Assembly: GCF_018130065.1 (NCBI RefSeq)
Contig: NZ_JAFCME010000018.1
Span: 62,001 to 126,000, forward strand
DNA from: Bradyrhizobium sp. AUGA SZCCT0158
GTDB lineage: Bacteria; Pseudomonadota; Alphaproteobacteria; Rhizobiales; Xanthobacteraceae
Length of the DNA stretch: 64,000 nt
Reading direction: 5' to 3'
Shown piece after piece: positions 41,936 to 51,790 of this stretch. The position numbers and the translations under genes are program-made. The notes beneath the pieces were generated by a model. That model ran no database searches and had not been told where the DNA came from. It saw nothing but the letters and a program-made list of their open reading frames with translations. Numbering within the stretch: position 1 is the first letter of the stretch; each line of letters starts with the position of its first letter.

Positions 41936-43279
41936 ATGTCAAAGTTCGAATATCTCAGGCTTGCCGATGCCGTTGCCTCCGAGATCGCCAATGGCGGGCT
42001 CAAACCGGGCGATCGCCTGCCGCCGCAGCGCAGTTTTGCCTATGAGCGCAAGATCGCGGTCTCCACCGCGAGCCGCGTCTACACGGAATTGTTACGGCGA
42101 GGCCTGGTGGTCGGCGAAGTCGGACGCGGCACGTTCATTTCCGGACAGGCGCCCCGCACGCTCACCACGCTGACCGAACCGCGCGGCGCCCGCATCGATC
42201 TGGAAGTCAATTATCCGCTGCTGCCGACGCAATCGGCCCTGATTGCGAAAAGCCTCGAAGGACTGGAGCGGCCGGAAGCCCTCGAAATCGCGTTGCGGCA
42301 AGGCACCAGCGCCGGCACGCAAGCGGCAAGAAATATCGCGGCGGATTTCCTCTCGCAAAACGGCTGGTCGGCGCGCGCGGAGCAGATCGTCTTCACCGCC
42401 AACGGCCGGCAATGCATCGCCGCCGCATTGGCCGCGATCGTACCGGCCGGCGGCCGTTGCGGCGTGGAGGCCCTGACCTATCCTTTCATCAAGGGCATCG
42501 CCGCCCGGATCGGCGTGACACTGGTGCCGCTGACGATGGACGAACACGGCGTGCGTCCCGACGCCGTGCAAAAGGCCCACCGTGAAGCGCATCTGACAGC
42601 GCTGTACATCCAGCCGACGGTCCAGAATCCATTGGGCATGACCATGCCGGCCTCGCGCCGCACCGAGTTGCTGCGCGTCGTCGAGAAGCTCGATCTCACC
42701 ATCATCGAAGACGCGGTCTATGGATTCCTCGACGACGAGGCTCCGCTGGCGGCACTGGCGCCCGATCGCTGCGTCGTGCTCGACAGTCTTTCCAAGAAGG
42801 TCGCACCGGGTCTGGCGCTCGGCTTCATCGTTCCGCCGCCACGTTTGCGCGAGAGCATCATGGCATCGGTTCGTTCCGGCGGATGGACGGCGTCGGGATA
42901 CGCCTTCGCGGCCGCACAACGCATGATGGCCGACGGCACCGCGTCCGAACTCGTCAGACTAAAGCGCATCGATGCGCAGCGGCGCCAGCACATTGCCGCC
43001 GAACGGCTGGCCGGCTTCGAGTTGCAGGCCAACCCGAAATCCTACCATCTGTGGCTGACGCTGCCGCATCACTGGCGGTCGCAGACTTTCGTCGCCGCCG
43101 CTGCCCGCCGGGACATCGCCTTGACGCCCTCATCGACCTTTGCGGTGAGCCCCGGACATGCGCCGAACGCAATAAGGCTGGCGCTGGCGGCGCCTCCCGT
43201 CGACCAGCTTGATGCGGCGCTGCGCACGCTGGCGGGAATGCTGCGCGCGAGCGAAGAAGATTTCGAATCGACCGAATAG
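41936..43279 (+). CDS. MocR/PdxR-type regulator (GntR wHTH plus aminotransferase domain)
   Basis: The 447-aa protein has an N-terminal GntR winged helix ('LADAVASEIANGGLKPGDRL', 'YERKIAVSTASRVYTELLRR', 'GLVVGEVGRGTFISG', residues 5-70). A fold-type I aminotransferase domain follows, with the PLP lysine in 'LDSLSKKVAPGLALGF' and 'LYIQPTVQNPLGMTMPASRR'. Such proteins sense PLP or an amino-acid-PLP adduct. The direct TGCAA repeats at its start suggest autoregulation. The target could be itself or the divergent DUF1127 gene. Confidence 0.92.
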   Translation: MSKFEYLRLADAVASEIANGGLKPGDRLPPQRSFAYERKIAVSTASRVYTELLRRGLVVGEVGRGTFISGQAPRTLTTLTEPRGARIDLEVNYPLLPTQSALIAKSLEGLERPEALEIALRQGTSAGTQAARNIAADFLSQNGWSARAEQIVFTANGRQCIAAALAAIVPAGGRCGVEALTYPFIKGIAARIGVTLVPLTMDEHGVRPDAVQKAHREAHLTALYIQPTVQNPLGMTMPASRRTELLRVVEKLDLTIIEDAVYGFLDDEAPLAALAPDRCVVLDSLSKKVAPGLALGFIVPPPRLRESIMASVRSGGWTASGYAFAAAQRMMADGTASELVRLKRIDAQRRQHIAAERLAGFELQANPKSYHLWLTLPHHWRSQTFVAAAARRDIALTPSSTFAVSPGHAPNAIRLALAAPPVDQLDAALRTLAGMLRASEEDFESTE

Positions 43280-43295
43280 ACCGGTCGCCCTCATT

Positions 43296-43931
43296 TCACG
43301 GCCACTCGGCGATGAAGCCTTTCGCCTTGTACGGCTCGATCTTGTCCCATTCGAAGAGCATGCGCCGCCTGAATTCGGGATCGGTGTGCCAGAGCGACCG
43401 CGGTGTCGCAAAACTGTCGACCGTGACCAGCATTTTCTCCACTTCCGGCCAGTGCCGGTGCAGCGTCATCGGATAGCGGCGCGCGGTCCAGGTGTTGCCG
43501 AGGCAAATCACGCTGCGGATGTTAATCAGTCCAAGCGCGGCGTCGATGACCGGGAGCGAGAAGATCACGTTCTCGCCGGTGTTCATCGCGCGATCTTCCC
43601 GCAGGATCCGTCCGGGCGGGATGCCGCGCGCAATCATCGCATCGGCAATGATTTCGCATTCCGAGCGCTCCGATCCCGGCGTGATCCCGCCGCTGACGAT
43701 CGACCAGCGAAAATAACCGTCCCGCCACAGCCTGAAGGCTTCATCGACGCGCTCTTCGACATCGACGCGGGTGCCGAACACGAACAGCAGATCGGCCGGC
43801 TTCAACGGCGTGCTGATCAAATGCTGCGCATCGATGGCGGCAATCTCGGCCTCGGTCGGCAATCGCGTGCTTCGATCCGTCACTTCATGCTCGCAGCAAT
43901 GCTCATCCAACCGCGGGGAACGCATTGCCAC
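43296..43931 (-). CDS. YdcF/SanA-like DUF218 protein
   Basis: The 211-aa protein shows the DUF218 pattern: 'ADLLFVFGTRVDVEERVDEA', 'WSIVSGGITPGSERSECEII' and 'LREDRAMNTGENVIFSLPVI', then 'VICLGNTWTARRYPMTLHRH'. There is no transmembrane segment, so it resembles cytoplasmic YdcF, which binds S-adenosylmethionine, more than membrane SanA. Function is unknown. It is a single gene. Confidence 0.82.
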   Translation of the reverse strand: MAMRSPRLDEHCCEHEVTDRSTRLPTEAEIAAIDAQHLISTPLKPADLLFVFGTRVDVEERVDEAFRLWRDGYFRWSIVSGGITPGSERSECEIIADAMIARGIPPGRILREDRAMNTGENVIFSLPVIDAALGLINIRSVICLGNTWTARRYPMTLHRHWPEVEKMLVTVDSFATPRSLWHTDPEFRRRMLFEWDKIEPYKAKGFIAEWP

Positions 43932-43988
43932 GATGCCGCATGCGGCGCGCTTGGCGAAGTCACATTTGATTGCGCTTGATTGCGCAAG

Positions 43989-44597
43989 CTACGGCAGCAA
44001 CGCCCGCGGCAAATGATCGAAGTCGTAAGCGCGCGGCCGGTTGCGCTTGATGAAGCCGCCGATCTGCCAGCTGAACAGCGCGACGAAGCCAACCAGAAAC
44101 AACGCGCCGTACCATTCACCGGTCGCGAACGCGCGCACCAGAAGTCCGGCCATCGCGATGCCGAGCAACGTCACCATCGCAAGGGCCGCGGCGTAGGTGA
44201 TCCGTCCGATACCGGCGATCAACGCGGCCTTGCTGCCCGCCTTCGCCATGCGCCGATGCAACTCGGTGATGAAGGCACGATAGTCGCGATCCTGCGGCAC
44301 CATCAGCGAGACGGTTTGCCAGGTGGTCGAGAGAATGGTGATGCGTCCACCATCCCTGCCCTGGAGGTCGGCGCGGAAACGGCGGGACTGCATCGACGAC
44401 GGCTTGTAACTGAGGCGGATCGACGCGATGTCGGCATAGTCCCAGACACCGGACTTGCCCGAAATATGCCAGGACAAGCCGGCATCGGTCAGCTTGAATT
44501 CATGCGCCGATCCGATCAGCGACGCCTTGTAGACGTAGCGGGTCTCGGGCGCGCTATTCCCCGATGTCTCCGTCCTGTTGGGTAACGAGGTTGGCAA
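43989..44597 (-). CDS. Membrane protein of unknown function
   Basis: The 202-aa protein has an N-terminal soluble beta-rich part (about residues 1-115, with 'WDYADIASIRLSYKPSSMQS' like a PH-type domain) and two C-terminal transmembrane helices ('ITYAAALAMVTLLGIAMAGL' and 'WYGALFLVGFVALFSWQIGG'). It resembles bPH2-like membrane proteins only in layout. It is divergent from the gene at 44667. Confidence 0.75.
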   Translation of the reverse strand: MPTSLPNRTETSGNSAPETRYVYKASLIGSAHEFKLTDAGLSWHISGKSGVWDYADIASIRLSYKPSSMQSRRFRADLQGRDGGRITILSTTWQTVSLMVPQDRDYRAFITELHRRMAKAGSKAALIAGIGRITYAAALAMVTLLGIAMAGLLVRAFATGEWYGALFLVGFVALFSWQIGGFIKRNRPRAYDFDHLPRALLP

Positions 44598-44666
44598 TTG
44601 AAAAATCCCGGTAGCGGCCGAGCGCGCAGCTTGCGCGGCCAGCCGGCTTTACCTTACAAGCAGGCC

Positions 44667-45101
44667 ATGGCCGAGACGACCTATTTTCCGCGACGCCTGA
44701 TTCTGGCCGGCGCGATGATATCCGGGGTGCTGCTGGCGCTTGCCGTTCACATGCTGGGCGCGCGCTACGGCCTCGACCTCGGCGGCCTGTGGCGATCCGA
44801 TACCCGTGAATTCATGCCCGGGGGCGCGGCCATTGCGTGGTGGCTAATTGCGAGCGTCGGGTTTTGCAGCGGCTATTTCACCGCCAATCTGATGCACAGT
44901 GCGGTGTCCGGCCAAATCCCGCAGCGGATGCGCCAGTTCCTGATCGCGGTCGGCGTGCTGATCCTGGCTGGCGCCGGCCAGGCAGCCTCCGCACCGAGCC
45001 CGATCCCGACGATTTCGGGTGTGCTTTCGGGACTTGCGGCGTTATGCCTCGGCGCCGCGATGGCGTTCTGCGGCGCGCATTTCGCGCTGCGTAAGGCGTA
45101 A
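44667..45101 (+). CDS. Small polytopic membrane protein of unknown function
   Basis: From the ATG at 44667 the protein is 144 aa with four hydrophobic segments ('LILAGAMISGVLLALAVHML', 'AIAWWLIASVGFCSGYFTAN', 'MRQFLIAVGVLILAGAG' and 'VLSGLAALCLGAAMAFCGAH'). No motif was recognised. The frame is open 23 codons further upstream, but without a convincing start. Confidence 0.75.
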   Translation: MAETTYFPRRLILAGAMISGVLLALAVHMLGARYGLDLGGLWRSDTREFMPGGAAIAWWLIASVGFCSGYFTANLMHSAVSGQIPQRMRQFLIAVGVLILAGAGQAASAPSPIPTISGVLSGLAALCLGAAMAFCGAHFALRKA

Positions 45102-45121
45102 CTTCAAACTCGATTCCTCTT

Positions 45122-45212
45122 TTGACGCGTTTTCTACCGCAGATAAGTCTACGCAATCTGCGTAAACTTGATTGCTATGCGAACCGGTATCCACTTCGCT
45201 CGAAAACGCTCT
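45122..45212. repeat. Interrupted copy of the GACGCGTTTTCT/GAAAACGCTCT repeat
   Basis: The left part TTGACGCGTTTTCT (45122-45135) and the right part GCGAACCGGTATCCACTTCG plus CTCGAAAACGCTCT match the element at 54602. About 40 bases are inserted between the parts, themselves containing the short palindrome CGCAGATAAGTCTACGCAAT/CTGCG. It sits just past the GGDEF-EAL gene's stop. Confidence 0.65.
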
Positions 45213-45216
45213 GCGA

Positions 45217-47622
45217 TTATGCGACGATGCGCGCACGCGGCTTCGACAGCATCGCGGCCACTTCGGCGGCGGGACGCGGCCTGCTGAACAGATAGCCCTG
45301 GGCCTGCGTGCATCCTTCGCGGCGCAGCAGATCGAACTGGGCCTCCGTCTCGACGCCCTCCGCCGTGGTGACGATCCCGAGACTCTTGCCCAATCCGGTG
45401 ACGGCACGGACGATGGCCATGGAATCGTCGCGCGTGGCCAGTTCAGTGACGAACGAACGGTCGATCTTGATCTTGTCGAACGGGAAACTGCGCAGATAGC
45501 TCAGCGACGAATAGCCCGTTCCAAAATCGTCGAGCGAGATCCTGACGCCAAAGCCGCGCAGCTCGTGCAGAACCGCCAGCGTCGCCTCGCTGTTCTGCAA
45601 CAGCACCGATTCCGTGATCTCCAGTTCGAGACGATGTGCCGGAAGACCGGCGGCCTGCAACGCTGATTTGACGGACAAGATCAGGTTCGAATTCTTGAAC
45701 TGCACCGGCGAAAGATTGACGGCGACGGTGATATCCTCGGACCAGCCTGCGGCGTCAATGCAGGCCTGCCGAAGCACCCAATCGCCGAGCGGAATGATCA
45801 GGGCGGTTTCCTCCGCCAGCGGAATGAAATTCGCGGGCGAGATCATGCCGCGCAGCGAATGGTTCCAGCGTACCAGGGCCTCGAACGCGACGACGCTGTC
45901 GCTGGCGACGTCGCGGATCGGTTGATAATAGACCTCGAACTCGTCCCGTTGCAGCGCCGCGCGCAAATCCAGTTCCAGAATGCGCCGCGCCTGGGCGCGG
46001 GCATCCATTCCGCTCTCGAAAAAGCGATAAGTGCCGCGGCCATCCGCTTTGGCGCGATAGAGGGCGAGATCGGCCTTCTTCAGCAACTCATCGGGGTTCT
46101 TGCCGTCCTCGGGCGCCAGCGAGATCCCGATGCTGACGCCGACGACGAGTTGGTGCCCTCCGATATCGTAGGGCTCGCCGATCTTCTCGACGATGTGGCT
46201 GGCAAGCAAGGCCACCGCCGACGGATCGCAGTCGCTGCAGAACTGCACGACCGCGAATTCGTCGCCGCCAAGTCGCGCAACCGTATCGTGCTCGGTGACA
46301 CATTCGCCGAGCCGGCGGGCGACTTCCCTCAGCAGCGCGTCGCCGACCGGATGACCGAGCGAGTCGTTGATTTCCTTGAAATGATCGAGATCGAGACAGA
46401 ATACCGCGAGCTGATCGCTGCGCTTGACCAGGCGCAGCGCCTTCTCAAGCTGCTCGCGGAACAGCGTCCGGTTCGGCAGATTGGTGAGCGCGTCGTGGCG
46501 CGCCATATGCGTGATCTGCTCCTGGGCCGCCTGCCATTCGGTGATGTCCTCGAAGGTCGCGACCCAACCACCGCCCTCTTTGGGCTGATCGACGACGCGG
46601 ATCGAACGTCCGTTGCGGGTGACGACCCGGTTCAGGCTCTCGCCGGCCTTCGCCGCGGTCACCACAATGTTGAAGAATTCATCCGGATCGCCGTCCCATT
46701 TGCCGATCGCTTTCTGATCCTTGAGAACGTCGACCAACAAACGGCCCTGCAGGGGCATATTGGTCCGATCCATCATCTCGCTGTAGCGCTGGTTGAACAG
46801 CATGATGCGGCCGTCCGCATCGAACATGCAAAGTCCCTGCGACATGTTTGTGATGGCCGAGTCGAGCAGAACCTTCTGCTGATGCAGCTCGCTGCTTGAA
46901 CGGCGATCGAGTATCGCCGCCACGAACGTTATGCCGAGAATGGCGAACGCCGCCACCGCGGTCAGAAAGGAAAGCGCCGCCGGTGAGATCGTCAATTCAT
47001 CGATGACGAGGGTCGGATCGGCAACGAGCGTCACGGCGCCCATCGCCGTGAAATGGTGGGAAACGATCGCGATCGTCAGCAGGCCCGTGGCAGCCACGGT
47101 ATGTTTGCGGTCGTCCCGGCGCGCGGCGACAACGAGCGCCAGGCCTGCGAACACGCTCCCGAACACGACGGATGCCAGCACGATGCCGGGCGACCAGACG
47201 ATGCGCGCCGGAAGCTCGAGCGCCATCATGCCGGTGTAGTGCATCGCTGCGACGCCAGCGCCAACAACCGCACCGCCCATCGCAAGCGTCGACCGGCGAT
47301 CATTGAGCAGGGCGATGCTGAGGCCGGCCGCCGCGATCGACACGGCGAAGATCAGCGACAACAGCGTGACCGGAATATTGTAACCGGCCCCCGAGCCGGG
47401 ATCGTAGGCCAGCATCGCCACGAAGTGGGTAGCCCAGATTCCGCAGCCGCCGACCGCGGCATCAAGGCCGACCCAGATCGCGCGGGTGCGACCGTGAGAA
47501 GCCCGAGCCCGATGAAACAGGCTGACCGCTACCGCGCTGGCGAGCCAGCAAATGATGCCGCCGAGAACGACCAGCCGCAAATCATGCTCGGTGACCAGGC
47601 AATTCAGAACTTGATACATCAC
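45217..47622 (-). CDS. MHYT-PAS-GGDEF-EAL c-di-GMP signalling protein
   Basis: The 801-aa protein has an N-terminal MHYT sensor with seven hydrophobic segments and three MHYT-like motifs ('WATHFVAMLAY', 'AAMHYTGMMALEL', 'SHHFTAMGAV'), thought to bind copper and sense O2, CO or NO. A PAS domain (about 260-370, 'MSQGLCMFDADGRIMLFNQR') follows. The GGDEF domain has intact 'ARLGGDEFAVV' but no RxxD I-site. The EAL domain has 'VAFEALVRWNHSLRGMISPA' and 'DDFGTGYSSLSYLRSFPFDK'. Both synthesis and hydrolysis residues look intact, so net activity cannot be read from sequence. It is a single gene. Confidence 0.95.
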   Translation of the reverse strand: MMYQVLNCLVTEHDLRLVVLGGIICWLASAVAVSLFHRARASHGRTRAIWVGLDAAVGGCGIWATHFVAMLAYDPGSGAGYNIPVTLLSLIFAVSIAAAGLSIALLNDRRSTLAMGGAVVGAGVAAMHYTGMMALELPARIVWSPGIVLASVVFGSVFAGLALVVAARRDDRKHTVAATGLLTIAIVSHHFTAMGAVTLVADPTLVIDELTISPAALSFLTAVAAFAILGITFVAAILDRRSSSELHQQKVLLDSAITNMSQGLCMFDADGRIMLFNQRYSEMMDRTNMPLQGRLLVDVLKDQKAIGKWDGDPDEFFNIVVTAAKAGESLNRVVTRNGRSIRVVDQPKEGGGWVATFEDITEWQAAQEQITHMARHDALTNLPNRTLFREQLEKALRLVKRSDQLAVFCLDLDHFKEINDSLGHPVGDALLREVARRLGECVTEHDTVARLGGDEFAVVQFCSDCDPSAVALLASHIVEKIGEPYDIGGHQLVVGVSIGISLAPEDGKNPDELLKKADLALYRAKADGRGTYRFFESGMDARAQARRILELDLRAALQRDEFEVYYQPIRDVASDSVVAFEALVRWNHSLRGMISPANFIPLAEETALIIPLGDWVLRQACIDAAGWSEDITVAVNLSPVQFKNSNLILSVKSALQAAGLPAHRLELEITESVLLQNSEATLAVLHELRGFGVRISLDDFGTGYSSLSYLRSFPFDKIKIDRSFVTELATRDDSMAIVRAVTGLGKSLGIVTTAEGVETEAQFDLLRREGCTQAQGYLFSRPRPAAEVAAMLSKPRARIVA

Positions 47623-48636
47623 AGACCCCTGCTAGCGCTCTGTAATGACGGCGCTAATGGTGCATGTGAGGTAACCGACGCGGTTTCGTCTGCTCCGATG
47701 GTGAATAAATGCTTCGCGTCCTCGCGTGCGGGTTGCGGGTTCCCGCCATTACCCGGCGACTTCCGCTATCACGTGAAACTACGAACCGGCGAACTGATTC
47801 CCAGGTGGTGAGCACCCGCTCCGGCAGCAGCAGGCCGGCCAGAATCGCAGCCACGGACGCAAGAACGCGCGCGATTTTCACGCGCGGCGTTTTGCCTCAA
47901 TGGCCGGACAAAATCAGCTCGCGGCCTGCAGACCAACCGTGGGCTCCGCCAGCGCATGGTCGCGCGGCAGCTTCCGCCCGGACGGTCACAGCGAGATCTC
48001 GTCAAGCGCAGCGGCGCAGGCGACATTGCTGAGCGGTTGCATCCAGCACGGCCGCGACCTCGTCCACGACTTGGTCGGCCTTCTGGATGATGGCGTCGAT
48101 CGACGGGCCATTGACCGCCTTGCCCACCGGTCCCCGCAGCGGAAGCACCTTTCCGGGCATGCGTCCGTTTCGTCGAGATGACAGAAAAAGCCCCGTTTAA
48201 GCTGCTTTTCGGTCGCGTTCTCGGGCGTCTTCGGCGGCGACGCTTTCACGAGGTGTCTCTCAGCGTAATATTAGATGTCCGCAATTCGGGATGAACAAGC
48301 CGTTCATGGTCGTGATGCCTCCGAATAACCGTCCCCCGGCCTGGGAATGCGAAACCGCGGTCCCTCTCAAGCCGATCTACGCGAGGCGGCCCCGGTACCA
48401 GCGGAACGGCGCTTGCAAGAGAGCGTTGGGAACACGCCTGGCCGCGACTCACAATCGTTAACGCGGCCGGATATGTAGGACGTATGACAGGGTTGCCGAA
48501 CGAACGCAGATGCTAGGCTTGTCAAGGGCTGCACAACGGTTCGATTTTGGCTTATGTGTCTTCGCGCACGGTGCGTCTGACCGTCCCTGTCGCCTCGTTT
48601 GACAGGTTTTCTTTTGCCATCCCGCCGGGAGGATGA
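47623..48636. other. Long intergenic stretch with little recognisable content
   Basis: About 1 kb between the GGDEF-EAL gene and the YbhN-like gene. No RNA gene, terminator or strong promoter was recognised. The only coding-like stretch is the 52-codon minus-strand ORF at 48002-48160, which has GC3 bias. The region may hold decayed genes. Confidence 0.4.
48002..48160 (-). CDS. Short ORF of unknown function, possibly a gene fragment
   Basis: A 52-codon ORF reads 'MPGKVLPLRGPVGKAVNGPS' then 'IDAIIQKADQVVDEVAAVLD', an amphipathic helix, and ends 'QQCRLRRCA'. Codon use looks like that of neighbouring genes. No family is recognised. It may be the remnant of a longer gene. Confidence 0.25.
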   Translation of the reverse strand: MPGKVLPLRGPVGKAVNGPSIDAIIQKADQVVDEVAAVLDATAQQCRLRRCA

Positions 48637-49692
48637 ATGCATCGGCTGCTGACCACGCTTGGGCGTGGCTTCAAGGAGAAGATCGGCTGGAAACGGCTAG
48701 GGATCGCTGCGAGTCTCCTCATCATCATTCTTGCGGTCACCCATCTGGTTAACACCCTGAAGGGGGTCGACACCGCGATCATCCTGACCGCGCTGACGGA
48801 AATCGCGCCGCATCGCATCGCGCTGGCTGCACTGTGCGTTGTAGGCGCGTTTTGCACGCTGACCTTCTATGATTTCTTTGCGCTGCGAACCATCGGCAAG
48901 ACGCACGTCCCCTATCGCATCGCTGCGCTGTCGAGTTTCACCAGCTACACCATCGGCCACAACATCGGCGCCACCGTTTTTACCGGCGGCGCGATCCGTT
49001 TCCGGATCTATTCCGACTACGGCCTGAGCGCGATCGATGTCGCCAAAATCTGTTTCCTCTCGGGCCTGACCTTCTGGCTCGGCAACCTGTTCGTGCTCGG
49101 CATGGGCATGGCCTGGCATCCCGAAGCGGCGACAGCCATGGACCTGCTGCCGCCATCGGTGAACCGGCTGATCGCACTCGGCTGCCTCGCCGGCATCGCG
49201 GCCTATTTCCTCTGGCTGGTCACCGGAGACAGCCGCCGCGAACTCGGCCAGAACGGCTGGAAGGTGGTGCTGCCCTCGGCGCGGCTGACGCTGCTGCAGG
49301 TCGCGATCGGCGTGATCGATCTCGGATTTTGCGCGCTGGCGATGTATCTGTTGATGCCGACGCAGCCCCATATCGATTTCGTTTCGCTGGCGGTGGTCTT
49401 CATCCTCGCAACACTTCTCGGCTTCGCCAGCCATGCGCCGGGCAGCATCGGCGTGTTCGACGCCGCGATGCTGGTAGCGCTGCCCCAGTTCGGCAAGGAA
49501 CAATTGCTGGCGACGCTCGTGGTATTCCGGATCCTGTATTTCCTGCTTCCGTTCGCGATCTCGATCTCGATCATGGGTGTGCGCGAACTCTGGCTTAGCG
49601 TGTTGCAGCCTTGGTACGAACGCCGACGGCTCGCAGAAGCCTGCACGGCCTCGGCCCGGGTGCGGCACCCGATCAAGAGCCGCCAGTCCTAG
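48637..49692 (+). CDS. YbhN-like integral membrane protein (LPG synthase transmembrane family)
   Basis: The 351-aa protein has about eight transmembrane helices and the UPF0104/LPG_synthase_TM pattern: 'YDFFALRTIGKTHVPYRIAA', 'SFTSYTIGHNIGATVFTGGA' with 'IRFRIYSDYGLSAIDVAKIC', and 'GFASHAPGSIGVFDAAMLVA'. It corresponds to the membrane half of MprF, and the lysyl-transferase half is absent. It may be a phospholipid flippase or an envelope lipid protein; direct evidence is lacking. A good Shine-Dalgarno (GGGAGG) precedes the ATG. Confidence 0.85.
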   Translation: MHRLLTTLGRGFKEKIGWKRLGIAASLLIIILAVTHLVNTLKGVDTAIILTALTEIAPHRIALAALCVVGAFCTLTFYDFFALRTIGKTHVPYRIAALSSFTSYTIGHNIGATVFTGGAIRFRIYSDYGLSAIDVAKICFLSGLTFWLGNLFVLGMGMAWHPEAATAMDLLPPSVNRLIALGCLAGIAAYFLWLVTGDSRRELGQNGWKVVLPSARLTLLQVAIGVIDLGFCALAMYLLMPTQPHIDFVSLAVVFILATLLGFASHAPGSIGVFDAAMLVALPQFGKEQLLATLVVFRILYFLLPFAISISIMGVRELWLSVLQPWYERRRLAEACTASARVRHPIKSRQS

Positions 49693-49822
49693 CAGCCGCT
49701 TGGCCCCGGTGGTTCCCGCTCGGCGTGTCCGGTAACGGCAAAATTATTGTCGTCGTCCGGACTTTTGGGCTAGCGCTGCCTCATTCTCTTATTTCTGCCT
49801 TACCGCTAACGTCAAACGCGCC

Positions 49823-51790
49823 ATGGCCGGAATTTTACCTCGATCGATAACATCAGTCGCGCTGCTCGCCGGCGCGCTGGCGGCGCTCTCGCCTCCCCCT
49901 GCGGAAGCGCAGATCGCCCAAGGCGCCATGCAGATTTCGTGGGAGGTCCGCAACCGCTTCCGCCTGTTCCGGGAAGAACGGGATTTTCAGCTGCATTCCG
50001 AAAGTGGCCGCGGCCGCAGCGTTCTGGCCGCCGAACAGGCGCTGGGATTGCAAAGCGACGGCCGTGGCTGGGCACGAAACACCGTGAACCGGCTTTGCAT
50101 CGATCTTGCCGGCCGCGTCAGCGAGCCCTGCACGCGCGATAACGTCAAGGAAAGCTATCTGACGCCGATCGATCATCCCATCACCGTCCGCCTGACGGGA
50201 CAGGTTCCGGTTGGCGCCACCTGCGCCTGGTCGTTCGACGATGGCGACGGACCGCAAGGATCCACGTTCGACTGCGCCGAGCCGGTCAATTTCAGGGTCC
50301 GCTATGGCCGTACCACCGTTGCCAGCGTCGACGTCTCCGCCGGCTCGGACGGCGGCCAGCGCGTTGCCACCGAGATCTCGGTGCGCGACATCTTCATCGC
50401 CGGCCTCGGCGACAGCATCGCTTCCGGCGAGGGAAATCCGGACCGGCCTATCGCGCTGTCCGACGAAGGCTTTTGTTTCCGCTCCTATCTGGGAACGGCC
50501 GCCTCGCAATATTACCGTCCAAGCCGCGCCGGCTATAAAGGCGGACGGGCCTGTGAAGCGCCGGATACGATGGCCGTTTGGCAGCGGCAGAGCGCGCTCT
50601 GGCTCAATGCAGCCTGCCACCGCTCGCTCTACAGCTACCAGACGCGGACCGCATTGGCGCTCGCCGTACAATATCCGCATATCGCGGTGACCTATCTGCC
50701 GCTGGCCTGCACCGGCGCCACCATCGCCGACGGCCTGTTCGGCTCGCAGCGCGCCCGTGACTGCCCGCCGTCGAAATCCGGCAGCTGCCGGGGCACGGTC
50801 AACGCCCAGCTCTCCGAATTGCGCGAAGCCGTTACTGCGGCCAAAAGCCGGCAGCCTGACCGCAAGCTCGATCTGGTGCTGCTGTCGATCGGCGCCAACG
50901 ACATTTATTTTTCGGGGCTCGTCGCCGACGTGATCGTGGACACGGCGACGGAGCGCGCCCTGTTCCGGCGCAGCGGCGTGCTGGCATCGGTCGACGACGC
51001 ACGCGGCGCATTGATGCGCGACCTGCCGCAAGGATTCGCCAAGCTGCGTGAGGCGTTAAAGCCGCTGGTCGGCGACATGTCTCGCGTGGTCTACACCTCC
51101 TACGCCAACCCGACGCTGGCCAATAACGGCGCACCCTGCCCCGGCGGACGGGCGGGCTTTGATATTCATCCCTCGTTCAACGCCGAGCCGCAGCGGCTCG
51201 CCGCGGTCTCGAACTTTGTCGAGGGCGAATTCCTGCCGCAGCTGAAGGCGCTCGCGCTGTGCCAATCCGGCATCCTGTGCCGCAACCCGCGCGCCGACCG
51301 CATGACCTTTGTCGATGCGCATCAGGCGACCTTTGCGAACCACGGTTTCTGCGCGCGTGCGGAGAGCGATCCCGAGTTCGATCGCCAATGTTTCTCGGCC
51401 CGCGGCGAGAGCTTCGATCCTGATATCGTCACCGCCGCCAGCCAGCCGATGCTGTGCGGCCGCAGCGCCGGGGAATATCGCGCCTATCTGCCCCGCGCGC
51501 GCTGGATCCGCGACGCCAATGACAGCTATTTCGCGGCAATGACCTATCCGCAGGGCTTGCCGTCGTCGCAGCAGCCTGCCGACATCCACGACGCGACCTG
51601 GGGGGTCCTGTCGGCGGTGTATGGCGGCGCTGTGCATCCCACCGCCGAAGGCCACGCCGCCATGGCGGACGCGGCACTGCCGGCCGCGGCCGCCGTGCTG
51701 CAACTGGATGCCGCCGTACCTGAAGTGATCTCGCAGCCGGTATCGCCGATCCCGGGATTTCCGATCCCGGGATTTCCGGGGACGCGTTAG
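49823..51790 (+). CDS. Large exported SGNH/GDSL hydrolase
   Basis: The 655-aa protein has a Sec signal ('ITSVALLAGALAALSPPPAE', ending AQ) and an N-terminal beta-rich domain of about 170 residues that includes a PKD-like 'TCAWSFDDGDGPQGSTFDC'. The SGNH hydrolase domain follows: block I 'IAGLGDSIASGEGNP', block III 'LLSIGANDIYFSG', and block V 'GGAVHPTAEGHAAMAD' with the catalytic His. Many Cys suggest disulfides. The C-terminus has the tandem 'IPGFPIPGFPG'. It is an esterase or lipase acting outside the cytoplasm. It converges on the lipoprotein gene with a 4-base overlap of the ends. Confidence 0.88.
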   Translation: MAGILPRSITSVALLAGALAALSPPPAEAQIAQGAMQISWEVRNRFRLFREERDFQLHSESGRGRSVLAAEQALGLQSDGRGWARNTVNRLCIDLAGRVSEPCTRDNVKESYLTPIDHPITVRLTGQVPVGATCAWSFDDGDGPQGSTFDCAEPVNFRVRYGRTTVASVDVSAGSDGGQRVATEISVRDIFIAGLGDSIASGEGNPDRPIALSDEGFCFRSYLGTAASQYYRPSRAGYKGGRACEAPDTMAVWQRQSALWLNAACHRSLYSYQTRTALALAVQYPHIAVTYLPLACTGATIADGLFGSQRARDCPPSKSGSCRGTVNAQLSELREAVTAAKSRQPDRKLDLVLLSIGANDIYFSGLVADVIVDTATERALFRRSGVLASVDDARGALMRDLPQGFAKLREALKPLVGDMSRVVYTSYANPTLANNGAPCPGGRAGFDIHPSFNAEPQRLAAVSNFVEGEFLPQLKALALCQSGILCRNPRADRMTFVDAHQATFANHGFCARAESDPEFDRQCFSARGESFDPDIVTAASQPMLCGRSAGEYRAYLPRARWIRDANDSYFAAMTYPQGLPSSQQPADIHDATWGVLSAVYGGAVHPTAEGHAAMADAALPAAAAVLQLDAAVPEVISQPVSPIPGFPIPGFPGTR

